This document shows positions 1 to 7,253 of a stretch of DNA of 32,475 bases, one piece after another; the first letter of the stretch is position 1; each line of letters opens with the position of its first letter. The stretch is taken from assembly GCA_036274075.1 (NCBI GenBank), contig DASUGK010000193.1, forward strand, positions 1 through 32,475, given 5' to 3'. The notes beneath the pieces were generated by a model. That model was given only the letters and a program-made list of their open reading frames with translations. It did no database searches and was not told the origin of the DNA. Position numbers and translations under genes: made by a program. Source of the stretch: CADEED01 sp036274075. GTDB lineage: Bacteria > Pseudomonadota > Gammaproteobacteria > Steroidobacterales > Steroidobacteraceae.

Positions 1-1
1 C

Positions 2-556
2 GTGACACATCCGGACGTCATCCGGTATTTCATGACCATTCCCGAAGCCGCGCAGCTCGTCATCCAGGCCGGCTCGATGGGCTCGGGCGGTGACGTATTC
101 GTGCTCGACATGGGCAGCCCCGTCCGAATCCACGACCTTGCGCGCCGCATGATCCAGCTCGCGGGCTACACCGTGCGCGACGAGAAGAATCCGGACGGCG
201 ACATCGAGATCCGCCTCACTGGCCTGCGCCCGGCCGAGAAGCTCTTCGAAGAGCTGCTGATCGGCAAGAATGTCACGGGTACCGAGCATCCGCGCATCCT
301 GCGCGCCATGGAGCACAGCCTGTCCTGGGAGCAGATCAAGAACGTTCTGGACGACCTGGCCCAGTGCACGAGCCGCTTCAACTGCGAACGTGCCCGGGAA
401 GTGCTGCTGGCCGCGGTGCCCGAATACCAGCCTACCGACAGGGTCCAGGACCATGTCTGGTTGTTTGGTGGCTCCCGCGTCAGCGGGGCGGTGTTGGGTG
501 ACGAGGACAAGGTGAGGGAGCTTCGCCCCCGCCCCCAGCAACTGCCCCAAGCCTGA
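2..556 (+). CDS. Polysaccharide biosynthesis epimerase/dehydratase (CapD/FlaA1 type), C-terminal part
   Basis: This is the 3' end of a gene that enters from the left edge; the first full codon is at 2, so the GTG there is internal and no start is visible. About 184 residues remain. They match the end of membrane-anchored NDP-sugar 4,6-dehydratases/epimerases of the CapD/FlaA1/WbpM family, which make the first sugars of capsule, O-antigen or exopolysaccharide. Diagnostic stretches are RYFMTIPEAAQLV, the FVLDMGSPVRIHDLARRMI segment and GLRPAEKLFEELL. The NAD-binding Rossmann motif and the catalytic triad are upstream of the window. It ends at TGA 554-556, about 107 bp before ugd on the same strand, which fits a surface polysaccharide locus. 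The specific substrate cannot be told from this fragment. Confidence 0.85.
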   Translation: MTHPDVIRYFMTIPEAAQLVIQAGSMGSGGDVFVLDMGSPVRIHDLARRMIQLAGYTVRDEKNPDGDIEIRLTGLRPAEKLFEELLIGKNVTGTEHPRILRAMEHSLSWEQIKNVLDDLAQCTSRFNCERAREVLLAAVPEYQPTDRVQDHVWLFGGSRVSGAVLGDEDKVRELRPRPQQLPQA

Positions 557-592
557 ACTGCAGCACATTTCCGCCTTTCCTATAGCGACTGC

Positions 593-623
593 GGGACAAT
601 CCGAAACCCTGATTCGCTAGAAT
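593..623 (+). promoter_or_regulatory. Possible sigma70-type promoter for ugd
   Basis: A TAGAAT hexamer at 618-623 matches the -10 consensus at five of six positions. The best upstream match to a -35 box is GGGACA at 593-598, with a long 19-nt spacer, so the promoter is only suggested. A start near 630 would give a leader of about 33 nt before the ugd ATG at 663. Confidence 0.3.
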
Positions 624-662
624 CCCGCGCTTTGCGCCGCCGTGCGCGCGTTCAGGGATGCC

Positions 663-2000
663 ATGCGAGTCACCATATTCGGCTCTGGATACGTAGGCCT
701 GGTCACGGGCGCCTGCCTTGCCGATGCAGGTAACGACGTCCTCTGCGTCGACGTCGACACGAAGAAAATCGAAGGCCTGAAGCAGGGCATCATCCCCATC
801 CACGAGCCGGGCCTCGATGCGCTCATCAAGAGCAACATCGCGGCCGACCGCCTCAAGTTCACGACCTCCGCGAAGGAAGGCGTGGACCACGGCCTGTTCC
901 AGCTCATCGCGGTGGGCACGCCGCCCGACGAGGACGGCTCCGCGGACCTCAAGTACGTGCTGGCCGTGGCGCGCTCGATCGGCGAGCACATGGGCGAGTA
1001 CAAGGTGGTCATCACCAAGTCGACGGTGCCGGTCGGGACCAGCGACAAGGTACGCGCTGCCGTCGCGGAGACACTCAACAAGCGCTCGGCGAGCGTCGAG
1101 TTCGACATCGTCTCGAACCCGGAATTCCTCAAGGAAGGCGCGGCCATCGAGGACTTCATGCGGCCCGACCGCGTGGTGGTGGGCACCGACAACCCACGCG
1201 TCACCGAGCTGCTGCGTGCGCTCTACGACCCGTTCACGCGCAGCCGCGAAAAACTCATCGTGATGGACCTGCGTTCCGCGGAGCTCACGAAGTACGCCGC
1301 GAACGCCATGCTCGCGACCAAGATCAGCTTCATGAACGAACTGGCGAACCTCGCCGAGCGCTTCGGCGCGGACATCGAGCGCGTGCGCGTGGGCATCGGT
1401 TCCGATCCGCGCATCGGCTATCACTTCATCTACCCGGGCCTCGGCTACGGCGGCTCGTGCTTCCCGAAGGACGTGCAGGCGCTGGCGCGCTCGGCGCGGG
1501 GTGTCGGCTACGAACCGCGGCTGCTCGACTCGGTGGAGGCAGTCAACAAGTCGCAAAAGCAGGTGCTGTTCGCGAAAATCTCGAAACACTTCGGGGGGAG
1601 CCTCAAGGGCAAGACCTTCGCGCTCTGGGGCCTGGCTTTCAAGCCGGGCACCGACGACATGCGCGAGGCGCCGTCACGCGTGTTGCTCGAGCAGCTGTGG
1701 GCCGCGGGCGCGAAGGTGCGTGCCTACGATCCGGCAGCCATGAACGAGACCCGGCGAATCTACGGTGAACGCGCGGACCTCGTGTTCTGCACGCGCGCCC
1801 GGGAAACGCTCGAAGGCGCCGACGCGCTGGCCATCGTCACGGAGTGGAAGGAATTCCGCAGCCCGGATTTCGACAACCTGAAGAAACAGCTCAAGACGCC
1901 GGTCATCTTCGACGGCCGCAATCTCTACGACCCGGTGATGATGAAGAAGCTGGGGTTCAGCTACTACGCGATCGGGCGAGGCGAGGGCGTGACGGGTTAG
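663..2000 (+). CDS. ugd: UDP-glucose 6-dehydrogenase
   Basis: The product oxidises UDP-glucose to UDP-glucuronate with two NAD+, supplying uronic acid for exopolysaccharide or LPS. It is cytosolic, about 445 aa, normal for the family. The N-terminal Rossmann motif GSGYVGL is at residues 7-13. The family signatures TKSTVPVGT (about 118-126), NPEFLKEG (152-159) and the catalytic-cysteine loop GYGGSCFPKD (261-270, Cys266) are intact. The open frame extends to a GTG at 642, but the ATG at 663 places the GxGxxG motif at the usual distance from the N-terminus and has an AGGGA at 654-658, so 663 is preferred. The stop at 1998-2000 overlaps by two bases the 3' end of the small minus-strand gene at 1997-2149. 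Neighbours manC and manB support a role in nucleotide-sugar supply. Confidence 0.95.
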   Translation: MRVTIFGSGYVGLVTGACLADAGNDVLCVDVDTKKIEGLKQGIIPIHEPGLDALIKSNIAADRLKFTTSAKEGVDHGLFQLIAVGTPPDEDGSADLKYVLAVARSIGEHMGEYKVVITKSTVPVGTSDKVRAAVAETLNKRSASVEFDIVSNPEFLKEGAAIEDFMRPDRVVVGTDNPRVTELLRALYDPFTRSREKLIVMDLRSAELTKYAANAMLATKISFMNELANLAERFGADIERVRVGIGSDPRIGYHFIYPGLGYGGSCFPKDVQALARSARGVGYEPRLLDSVEAVNKSQKQVLFAKISKHFGGSLKGKTFALWGLAFKPGTDDMREAPSRVLLEQLWAAGAKVRAYDPAAMNETRRIYGERADLVFCTRARETLEGADALAIVTEWKEFRSPDFDNLKKQLKTPVIFDGRNLYDPVMMKKLGFSYYAIGRGEGVTG

Positions 2001-2149
2001 CCGGGGTTTCGTTCGGCTCCGGGTGGGGGTACACGTACTTCCCGGATCAACTCAGAGACGATTTCGGAGATTGTCTTTTTCTGGCTCGCCGCCGTCGCTT
2101 CGAGCCAGGTGACGACCTCATCGTCAAGTTCTACCGTGAACTCTTCCAT
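1997..2149 (-). CDS. Small ribbon-helix-helix-like protein, possible second antitoxin
   Basis: A 50-aa frame starts at ATG 2149 and stops at TAA 1997-1999. The peptide begins MEEFTVELDDEVVTWLEA and continues with a KKTISEIVSELIREV helix. This is the pattern of the short beta strand and two helices of Arc/MetJ/CopG-type ribbon-helix-helix proteins, followed by a Pro-rich tail. A GAGGTC at 2155-2160 lies about 5 nt upstream and is a credible ribosome binding site. It begins 18 nt after the PIN toxin stop on the same strand, so it looks like the third gene of the toxin-antitoxin operon. Its stop overlaps the ugd stop on the other strand. The function is inferred from the fold pattern and position. 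It could be an accessory antitoxin, a remnant of a second module, or a DNA-binding regulator. Confidence 0.6.
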   Translation of the reverse strand: MEEFTVELDDEVVTWLEATAASQKKTISEIVSELIREVRVPPPGAERNPG

Positions 2150-2167
2150 CGTCTGACCTCGAGGCCA

Positions 2168-2701
2168 TCAGCCTGGCAGGGTGGACTGAATCCGATTGCG
2201 GCGTGGACGGCCGCGACCGCGGTGTCGGGATGCCTGCCTGGGCGGCAGGGTGTACGCGCCCGCTTCTTCGGCGATCCTCAACGTGAATGGACTGCGCACG
2301 ATGACGCCGCCGTACTCAGCACCGTCCTGCAGGTCTTCGCTCAGCAATAGCACGCAATTTTGGATCTGCGCCGCGGCAACCACGAGGCAGTCCCACCAAT
2401 TCAGCTTGTAATGGGCCTCGATGTCGTGCGCGCAGTCGAGTACTTCGGCATCCAGCGGTTGCGGATTCCAGGACGAGAGGTAGTACCGCACGTCTTCCCA
2501 GGCGTCCAGGTGTTTGACCGCAGGCTGGAATTTTCGCGTGACGACGTCGTAGTACTCATTCAGAACCTGAACACTCGTGCGGCCGCGTTCCTCGTTCCAT
2601 AGCAGACGGATCCATTCTGCGGCGAGCGCTCGTTTCATCGCGTCGCGCGGATCGCGCGCGTACACCAGGACGTTGGTGTCAACGAATACGAGTGCGGTCA
2701 T
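2168..2701 (-). CDS. vapC: PIN-domain toxin, VapC family
   Basis: VapC toxins are Mg2+-dependent ribonucleases that cut tRNA or rRNA and are held inactive by a cognate antitoxin. The 177-aa product shows the PIN acidic residues in order: Asp8 in VFVDTNVLVY, Glu49 in VLNEYYDVV, Asp104 in NWWDCLVVAAA, and Glu122/Asp123 in LLLSEDLQDG. The core ends near residue 140. The remaining 37 or so residues form an unusual basic tail containing RHRGRGRPRRNR, longer than typical VapC C-termini. The start at 2701 overlaps the 3' end of the antitoxin gene by 23 nt, which implies translational coupling. The RNA target cannot be predicted from the sequence. Confidence 0.88.
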   Translation of the reverse strand: MTALVFVDTNVLVYARDPRDAMKRALAAEWIRLLWNEERGRTSVQVLNEYYDVVTRKFQPAVKHLDAWEDVRYYLSSWNPQPLDAEVLDCAHDIEAHYKLNWWDCLVVAAAQIQNCVLLLSEDLQDGAEYGGVIVRSPFTLRIAEEAGAYTLPPRQASRHRGRGRPRRNRIQSTLPG

Positions 2702-2921
2702 GAATTTCGACTCGAGTTGGGTACTTCTGTGGTTCGCCGGCGAGGTCGAACGGCGGCTTGGACAGGTATCGCCGCATGGCGCGCTGGTATTCGCGGCGAT
2801 CCTTCATGCGGGCTTGCAGGATTTCACCCACCAGGCGTGAAACGCTTTTGTTTTGCTCGGCGGCGTGGATCCTTACCCATGCAGCAGTTTCCGGGTCGAG
2901 CGTGATGGTGATGTTCTTCAT
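2679..2921 (-). CDS. vapB: Ribbon-helix-helix antitoxin, VapB-like
   Basis: This 80-aa protein starts at ATG 2921. It opens with MKNITITLDPETAAWVRIHA and a KSVSRLVGEIL helix, a classic ribbon-helix-helix DNA-binding fold. The C-terminal half, with RRYLSKPPFDL and YPTRVEIHDRT, is the kind of extended segment that RHH antitoxins insert into the PIN toxin. The gene overlaps vapC by 23 nt. A perfect 8-bp dyad with a one-base centre lies 12-28 nt upstream of the start and is a likely autoregulatory operator. The frame is open far upstream, antisense to manC, but only the part from 2921 has an antitoxin sequence, and the TA-like context supports this start. Confidence 0.85.
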   Translation of the reverse strand: MKNITITLDPETAAWVRIHAAEQNKSVSRLVGEILQARMKDRREYQRAMRRYLSKPPFDLAGEPQKYPTRVEIHDRTRIR

Positions 2922-2928
2922 GATCCGG

Positions 2929-2949
2929 ATATTACACGATAATCGTGTA
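2929..2949 (-). promoter_or_regulatory. Antitoxin operator and possible promoter for vapBC
   Basis: A perfect inverted repeat, TACACGAT-A-ATCGTGTA, spans 2933-2949 in an AT-rich stretch that stands out from its GC-rich surroundings. On the minus strand a TAATAT hexamer (2934-2929) could be a -10 box, which would start transcription within a few bases of the antitoxin ATG at 2921, giving a very short or leaderless transcript. The dyad would then cover the promoter, as expected for repression by the VapB-VapC complex. No good -35 box is visible. The site is 42 nt from the divergent manC start and could affect that promoter too. Confidence 0.6.
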
Positions 2950-2990
2950 TTTATGACGCATTCTACTAATACCGGTACGATCCGCGCTCC

Positions 2991-4094
2991 ATGAAGCTCG
3001 TCCCCGTCATCCTCTCCGGCGGCGCCGGCACCCGGCTCTGGCCGCTGTCGCGGGAGCTCATGCCCAAGCAGCTCCTGGCCCTCACGGGCGAGCGCACCAT
3101 GCTCCAGGAGACGGCCGCGCGGCTCACGGGATTCCCGGGGGTGGCCGGCCCGATCGTCGTGTGTAACGAAGCACATCGCTTCGTGGTGGCCGAACAGTTG
3201 CGCGAGATGGGTCTGCCGCCCACCGCCATCCTGCTGGAACCTGAAGGCCGGAACACGGCGCCGGCCATCGCGCTGGCCGCCCACGCGGCCCTGGCCTCGG
3301 TGGGCGAAGACGCGCTGCTGCTGGTGCTGCCCGCGGATCACACGCTCAACGACGCCAAGGCGTTCCAGGCGGCCATCTGGCTCGCGGTGCAGGCCGGGGA
3401 GGCCGGGCAACTGGTGGCCTTTGGCATCGTCGCGCGCACACCGGAGACGGGCTACGGCTACATCCTGCGTGGTCCGGGCGAAGGACCGGTCAAGCCCATC
3501 GCGCGATTCGTCGAAAAGCCGGACCTGGCGCGCGCCCGCGAGTTCGTCGCCTCCGGCGAGTACTTCTGGAACTCCGGCATGTTCCTGTTCGGTGCCCGGC
3601 GTTTCCTCGATGAGCTGGCGAAGTACGCCCCCGACATCGCCGAGGTCTGCGCCCGCGCCAGTGCCAAGGTGATGCGCGACACGGATTTCACGCGCGTCGA
3701 CAAGGCGATCTTCTCCACCTGCCGCAGCGATTCGGTGGACTACGCGGTGATGGAAAAGACCCGCGACGCGGTCATGGTGCCGCTGGACGCGGGCTGGAAC
3801 GACGTGGGCTCCTGGGCGGCGCTGCACGAAGTGCTGCCCGCCGACGAACACGGCAACGTCTCGCGCGGCGACGTGCTGCTCGAGGACACCGTCAATTCCT
3901 ACGTGCATGCCGACAGCCGGCTGGTTGCGGCACTGGGTTTGCATGACATGGTGATCGTGGAAACCGCCGATGCCGTGCTGGTGGCGCCCAAGGCCAAGGT
4001 GCAGGACGTCAAGAAACTCGTGGCGCGCATCAAGGCCGCGGGCCGGGCGGAACACGTGGCGCACGCCGCGCCGGAATCAAAAGGAAAAACCTAA
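2991..4094 (+). CDS. manC: Mannose-1-phosphate guanylyltransferase
   Basis: The enzyme joins mannose-1-phosphate and GTP to give GDP-mannose, the donor for mannose, rhamnose or fucose units of surface polysaccharides. The N-terminal signature PVILSGGAGTRLWPLSREL, with the downstream MPKQLL lysine motif, is intact (residues 5-30). Further typical segments are LPADHT, GYGYI, the FVEKPD segment and WNSGMF. The product has 367 aa and lacks the C-terminal cupin phosphomannose isomerase domain found in bifunctional enzymes of about 470 aa, so isomerisation must be provided elsewhere. The start at 2991 gives the canonical N-terminus. The TAA stop at 4092-4094 directly abuts the GTG start of manB, so the two genes form an operon. 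A TAATAC at 2968-2973 could be a weak -10 box. Confidence 0.93.
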   Translation: MKLVPVILSGGAGTRLWPLSRELMPKQLLALTGERTMLQETAARLTGFPGVAGPIVVCNEAHRFVVAEQLREMGLPPTAILLEPEGRNTAPAIALAAHAALASVGEDALLLVLPADHTLNDAKAFQAAIWLAVQAGEAGQLVAFGIVARTPETGYGYILRGPGEGPVKPIARFVEKPDLARAREFVASGEYFWNSGMFLFGARRFLDELAKYAPDIAEVCARASAKVMRDTDFTRVDKAIFSTCRSDSVDYAVMEKTRDAVMVPLDAGWNDVGSWAALHEVLPADEHGNVSRGDVLLEDTVNSYVHADSRLVAALGLHDMVIVETADAVLVAPKAKVQDVKKLVARIKAAGRAEHVAHAAPESKGKT

Positions 4095-5468
4095 GTGCTG
4101 AACCTGTCCGCATTCAAGGCCTACGACATCCGTGGCCGCATCCCCGACGAAATCAATCCGGATCTCATCTATCAGGTCGGGCGCGCCTACGCGGCGTTCG
4201 TCAATCCGCGGCGCGTCGCGGTCGGGCGCGATATCCGCCTGACCAGCGAGGACTTCGCGCAGGCGCTGATTCGCGGGTTGACGGATTCCGGCGTCGACGT
4301 GGTCGACATCGGCCTGTGCGGCACCGAGGGCGTGTACTTCGCCACGTTCCACTACGAGCTGGACGGCGGACTCATGATCACGGCCAGCCACAATCCGCCG
4401 GACTACAACGGGCTCAAGCTGGTGCGCGAGCAGAGCAAGCCCATCGGCGCGGACACCGGCCTCAAGGACATCGCCGCGATGATCTCTTCCGGCAAGCTGC
4501 CGGCGCCCGCGGTGACCAAGGGCAAGGTGGAGAAACTCGACACCAGCGCGGCCTACGTCGAACACCTGCTGAGCTACGTCAATCGCAGCTCGCTGCGCAA
4601 GCTCAAGGTGGTGGTCGATGCGGGTAACGGTGGCGCGGGTCTCGCCGTCGACAAGCTCGCGCCGCACCTGCCGTTCGAATTCATCAAGGTGCGGCACGAG
4701 CCGAACGGGCATTTCCCGCAGGGCGTGCCCAACCCGATGCTCGAGGAGAATCGCGGCCCGACGCTGGAAGCGCTCAGGAAATCCGGCGCCGACGTGGGCA
4801 TCGCCTGGGACGGCGACTACGACCGCTGCTTCTTCTACGACTCGAAGGGCGCGTTCATCGAGGGTTACTACGTGGTCGGCCTGCTGGCGGAGAGTTTCCT
4901 CACCAAGCAGCCCGGCGCGCGCATCGTCTACGATCCGCGCCTCACCTGGAACACCATCGACATCGTGAAGCGCATGGGCGGCGTGCCGGTGATGAGCAAG
5001 TCGGGCCACGCATTCATCAAGCAGAAGATGCGCGAGGTGGACGGCGCGTATGGCGGCGAGATGAGCGCGCATCACTACTTCCGCGACTTCTCGTATTGCG
5101 ACAGCGGCATGATCCCGTGGCTGCTGGTGCTCGAGCGCGTGTGCGAATCGGGCCGGACACTGGACGAGCTCGTGGCGGCGCGCATCCAGGCGTTTCCGAC
5201 CAGCGGCGAGATCAATCGCAAGCTGCCGGACGCGAAGAAGGTATTGGCCGAAGCCGAGGCGAAATACGGCAAGGGCGGCATCGTCGACCACACCGATGGC
5301 CTGTCGGTGGATTACCAGGACTGGCGCTTCAACGTGCGGGCCTCCAACACGGAACCGCTGGTGCGCCTCAATGTCGAATCCCGCGGCAGTGAATCCCTGA
5401 TGCAAGAGAAGACCGCGGAATTGCTGGCCTTCCTCGACTCACTGGGCGCCGTCAAAGCCAACCATTAA
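4095..5468 (+). CDS. manB: Phosphomannomutase/phosphoglucomutase
   Basis: This 457-aa member of the alpha-D-phosphohexomutase superfamily interconverts mannose-6-phosphate and mannose-1-phosphate, and often the glucose phosphates too. It supplies ManC, encoded immediately upstream. The phosphoserine loop TASHNPPDYNG carries catalytic Ser98. The Mg2+ loop DGDYDR contains Asp239, Asp241 and Asp243. The sugar-recognition loop GGEMSAHHYF and the phosphate-binding loop RASNTEPLVR are present. Translation starts at a GTG one base after the manC stop, consistent with coupling. The TAA stop (5466-5468) abuts repeat copy A, and its last base is the A of an ATG that opens a 24-codon frame running to the next gene. 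Confidence 0.93.
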   Translation: MLNLSAFKAYDIRGRIPDEINPDLIYQVGRAYAAFVNPRRVAVGRDIRLTSEDFAQALIRGLTDSGVDVVDIGLCGTEGVYFATFHYELDGGLMITASHNPPDYNGLKLVREQSKPIGADTGLKDIAAMISSGKLPAPAVTKGKVEKLDTSAAYVEHLLSYVNRSSLRKLKVVVDAGNGGAGLAVDKLAPHLPFEFIKVRHEPNGHFPQGVPNPMLEENRGPTLEALRKSGADVGIAWDGDYDRCFFYDSKGAFIEGYYVVGLLAESFLTKQPGARIVYDPRLTWNTIDIVKRMGGVPVMSKSGHAFIKQKMREVDGAYGGEMSAHHYFRDFSYCDSGMIPWLLVLERVCESGRTLDELVAARIQAFPTSGEINRKLPDAKKVLAEAEAKYGKGGIVDHTDGLSVDYQDWRFNVRASNTEPLVRLNVESRGSESLMQEKTAELLAFLDSLGAVKANH

Positions 5469-5542
5469 TGGGGACATTCCTCGTTTCCTGGCAAACGGGG
5501 ACGGACCTCGTCTCGCAATCGACCATGAGGGAATACACATGA
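5468..5542 (+). other. Short frame bridging manB and the M28 peptidase gene
   Basis: An ATG overlapping the manB stop (TAATG, 5466-5470) opens a frame of 24 codons beginning MGTFLVSWQTG. It closes at TGA 5540-5542, which overlaps the peptidase ATG at 5539. The frame crosses repeat A completely because the loop TAG of the other copies is TGG here. It lacks its own Shine-Dalgarno sequence, so translation would have to be by reinitiation after manB. It may be a chance by-product of the repeat. Confidence 0.3.
5469..5506 (+). repeat. REP-like 38-nt hairpin repeat, copy A
   Basis: This is the only unpaired copy of a repeat found five times in the window. It begins TGGGGACATTCC directly after the manB TAA. 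It folds into a 9-bp stem (TCCTCGTTT with AAACGGGGA, one G-T pair) around a 6-nt loop. Copy A differs from the others in the loop, CCTGGC instead of CCTAGC. That change removes the TAG that closes the short frame starting in the other copies. The following bases, GACCTCG, are shared with copy B. Confidence 0.9.
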
Positions 5543-7215
5543 GGCACTTCCAACGCTCCTCGCTGACAGCTGTTGCCGCGATCCTGGCAGCAGTCTCCGT
5601 CCGGGCAGCAGCGCCATCCACCGACATCCCGGCCAACGTGGACGCGGTGGCAAAGGCCGAAATCACCGCGTCGGCGCTGCGCGCACCGGTGCGCTTCCTC
5701 GCCTCGGACGAGCTCGAAGGACGCGGTCCCGCCACGCGCGGTGATGCGTTGGCGCGCCTGTATCTCTCGGCGCAGCTGGAGACGCTGGGTTACCAGCCCG
5801 GCGGCGACAACGGCGGCTGGGAACAGGCCGTCGAAGTGGTGGGCGTGACCGCCAAGCTTCCGGCCACCTGGAATTTCACGGGCAAAGGCGGGGACTTCGC
5901 GCTCAAGTGGTCGGACGACTACATCGCCGGCAGCGGCGTGCAGGAACCCATCGCGGAGATCAAGGACGCCGGCCTGGTGTTCGTGGGCTACGGCATCGAG
6001 GCGCCCGAATACAAGTGGGACGACTTCAAGGGCGTCGACGTGCGCGGCAAGGTGCTAGTCATGCTCAACAACGATCCGGACTGGGATCCGAAATTGTTCG
6101 AGGGTGTGAAGCGCCTTTATTACGGCCGCTGGACTTACAAGTACGAAGTTGCGGCACGCCACGGCGCCGCGGGTGTCATCATTGTCCACACCACGCCGTC
6201 GGCCGGATATCCCTGGCAGGTGGTGCAGTCGTCCTGGGGCGGCGAGCAGTTCGAGCTGCCGGCCGAGAACGAGCCGCGCATCCAGCTCAAGGGCTGGGCC
6301 ACCGAGGACGCCGCGCGCCGGCTGCTCGAGGCGGGCGGCGCGGATCTCGACAAGCTGGTGGCCGCCGCGAAGAAGCGCAATTTCAAGCCCGTGCCGATCG
6401 CGCTCAAGACCTCGATCAAGTTCGAGAACACTGTCTCGCGCGTGCGCACGGCGAACGTCGTCGGCGTGCTGCCGGGCAGTGATCCGAAGCTCAAGGAAGA
6501 GGTGGTGATCTACACCGCGCACCACGATCACTTCGGCATCGGCGAGCCGGACGAGACCGGCGACAAGATCTACAACGGCGCCGAGGACAATGCCTCGGGC
6601 TGCGCGCAGCTGCTGGCCATCGCGCGCGCCTTCGCCGCGCTGCCCGAGCGTCCGCGCCGTTCGATCATGATGCTGTTCGTCGCGGGCGAGGAGCAGGGGT
6701 TGTTAGGCAGCAAGTATTACGCCGAGCACCCGACGTTCGCGCCAGGCAAGATCGCCGCCAACATCAACTACGACGGCGGCAACTACCGCGGACGCACCAA
6801 GGACCTCACGCAGCTCGGCATGGGCAAGTCCTCGCTCGATGGCATCGCCAAGGCGCTGGTGGAGAAGCAGGGTCGCGTGCTCGTGCCTGACCAGTTCCCG
6901 GACAAGGGTTACTTCTACCGCTCGGACCAGTTCAACTTCGCCAAGATCGGCGTGCCCGCGCTGTACTTCGACAACGGCTACGACTACATCGGCAAGCCGC
7001 CGGGCTGGGGCAAGAAGGAACACGAGGAGTGGACCGAGCACGTCTATCACCAGCCCAGCGATGAGCTCGACGACACCTGGGTGTGGGACGGCATGATCGA
7101 AGACTCGATCATCGGCTTCCAGGTAGGCTGGCTCGTGGCCCAGGCCGACCAGCTGCCGACCTGGAACCCCGGCGACGAATTCGAAGCCGCCCGCAAGAAA
7201 GCCCTCGGCAATTAA
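5539..7215 (+). CDS. Secreted M28-family zinc metallopeptidase with PA domain
   Basis: The product is a 558-aa exported di-zinc aminopeptidase-like enzyme. Residues 1-25 form a signal peptide (basic start, hydrophobic stretch, SVRAAA). The middle (about 140-260) contains a protease-associated insertion, visible as GLVFVGYGIEAPEY and a HGAAGVIIVHT stretch. The catalytic domain shows the M28 metal ligands: His328 in YTAHHDHFG, Asp350 in GAEDNASG, Glu384/Glu385 in VAGEEQGLLGS, Asp412 in NINYDGGN, and a late His in VYHQPSDE. The start at 5539 has a strong GAGGGAA at 5527-5533. The gene follows manB after repeat A, and its TAA stop (7213-7215) abuts repeat B. The peptide substrate is unknown; nutrient scavenging in the periplasm is the likeliest role. 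Confidence 0.9.
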   Translation: MRHFQRSSLTAVAAILAAVSVRAAAPSTDIPANVDAVAKAEITASALRAPVRFLASDELEGRGPATRGDALARLYLSAQLETLGYQPGGDNGGWEQAVEVVGVTAKLPATWNFTGKGGDFALKWSDDYIAGSGVQEPIAEIKDAGLVFVGYGIEAPEYKWDDFKGVDVRGKVLVMLNNDPDWDPKLFEGVKRLYYGRWTYKYEVAARHGAAGVIIVHTTPSAGYPWQVVQSSWGGEQFELPAENEPRIQLKGWATEDAARRLLEAGGADLDKLVAAAKKRNFKPVPIALKTSIKFENTVSRVRTANVVGVLPGSDPKLKEEVVIYTAHHDHFGIGEPDETGDKIYNGAEDNASGCAQLLAIARAFAALPERPRRSIMMLFVAGEEQGLLGSKYYAEHPTFAPGKIAANINYDGGNYRGRTKDLTQLGMGKSSLDGIAKALVEKQGRVLVPDQFPDKGYFYRSDQFNFAKIGVPALYFDNGYDYIGKPPGWGKKEHEEWTEHVYHQPSDELDDTWVWDGMIEDSIIGFQVGWLVAQADQLPTWNPGDEFEAARKKALGN

Positions 7216-7253
7216 TGGGGACATTCCTCGTTTCCTAGCAAACGGGGACGGAC
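7216..7253 (+). repeat. REP-like 38-nt hairpin repeat, copy B
   Basis: The repeat starts directly after the M28 peptidase TAA and points away from that gene. It is identical to copies C, D and E over at least the first 36 bases and shares the extended GACCTCG end (to 7257) with copy A. The last codons and the TAG stop of the minus-strand RAYT gene lie inside it. It is the left inverted end of the unit 7216-8044. Confidence 0.92.

Noticed and set aside
642..662. Upstream GTG start for ugd
   Set aside because: It adds seven residues before the Rossmann motif; the ATG at 663 gives the canonical N-terminus with a nearby AGGGA.
2922..4064. Long N-terminal extension of the antitoxin frame
   Set aside because: The extension is antisense to manC and has no antitoxin-like sequence; the ATG at 2921 gives a standard RHH N-terminus next to an operator-like dyad.
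4077..5405. Long open frame (442 codons) antisense to manB
   Set aside because: It is a high-GC shadow; its translation is rich in His, Arg and Ala without domains, while the plus strand encodes a complete phosphohexomutase.
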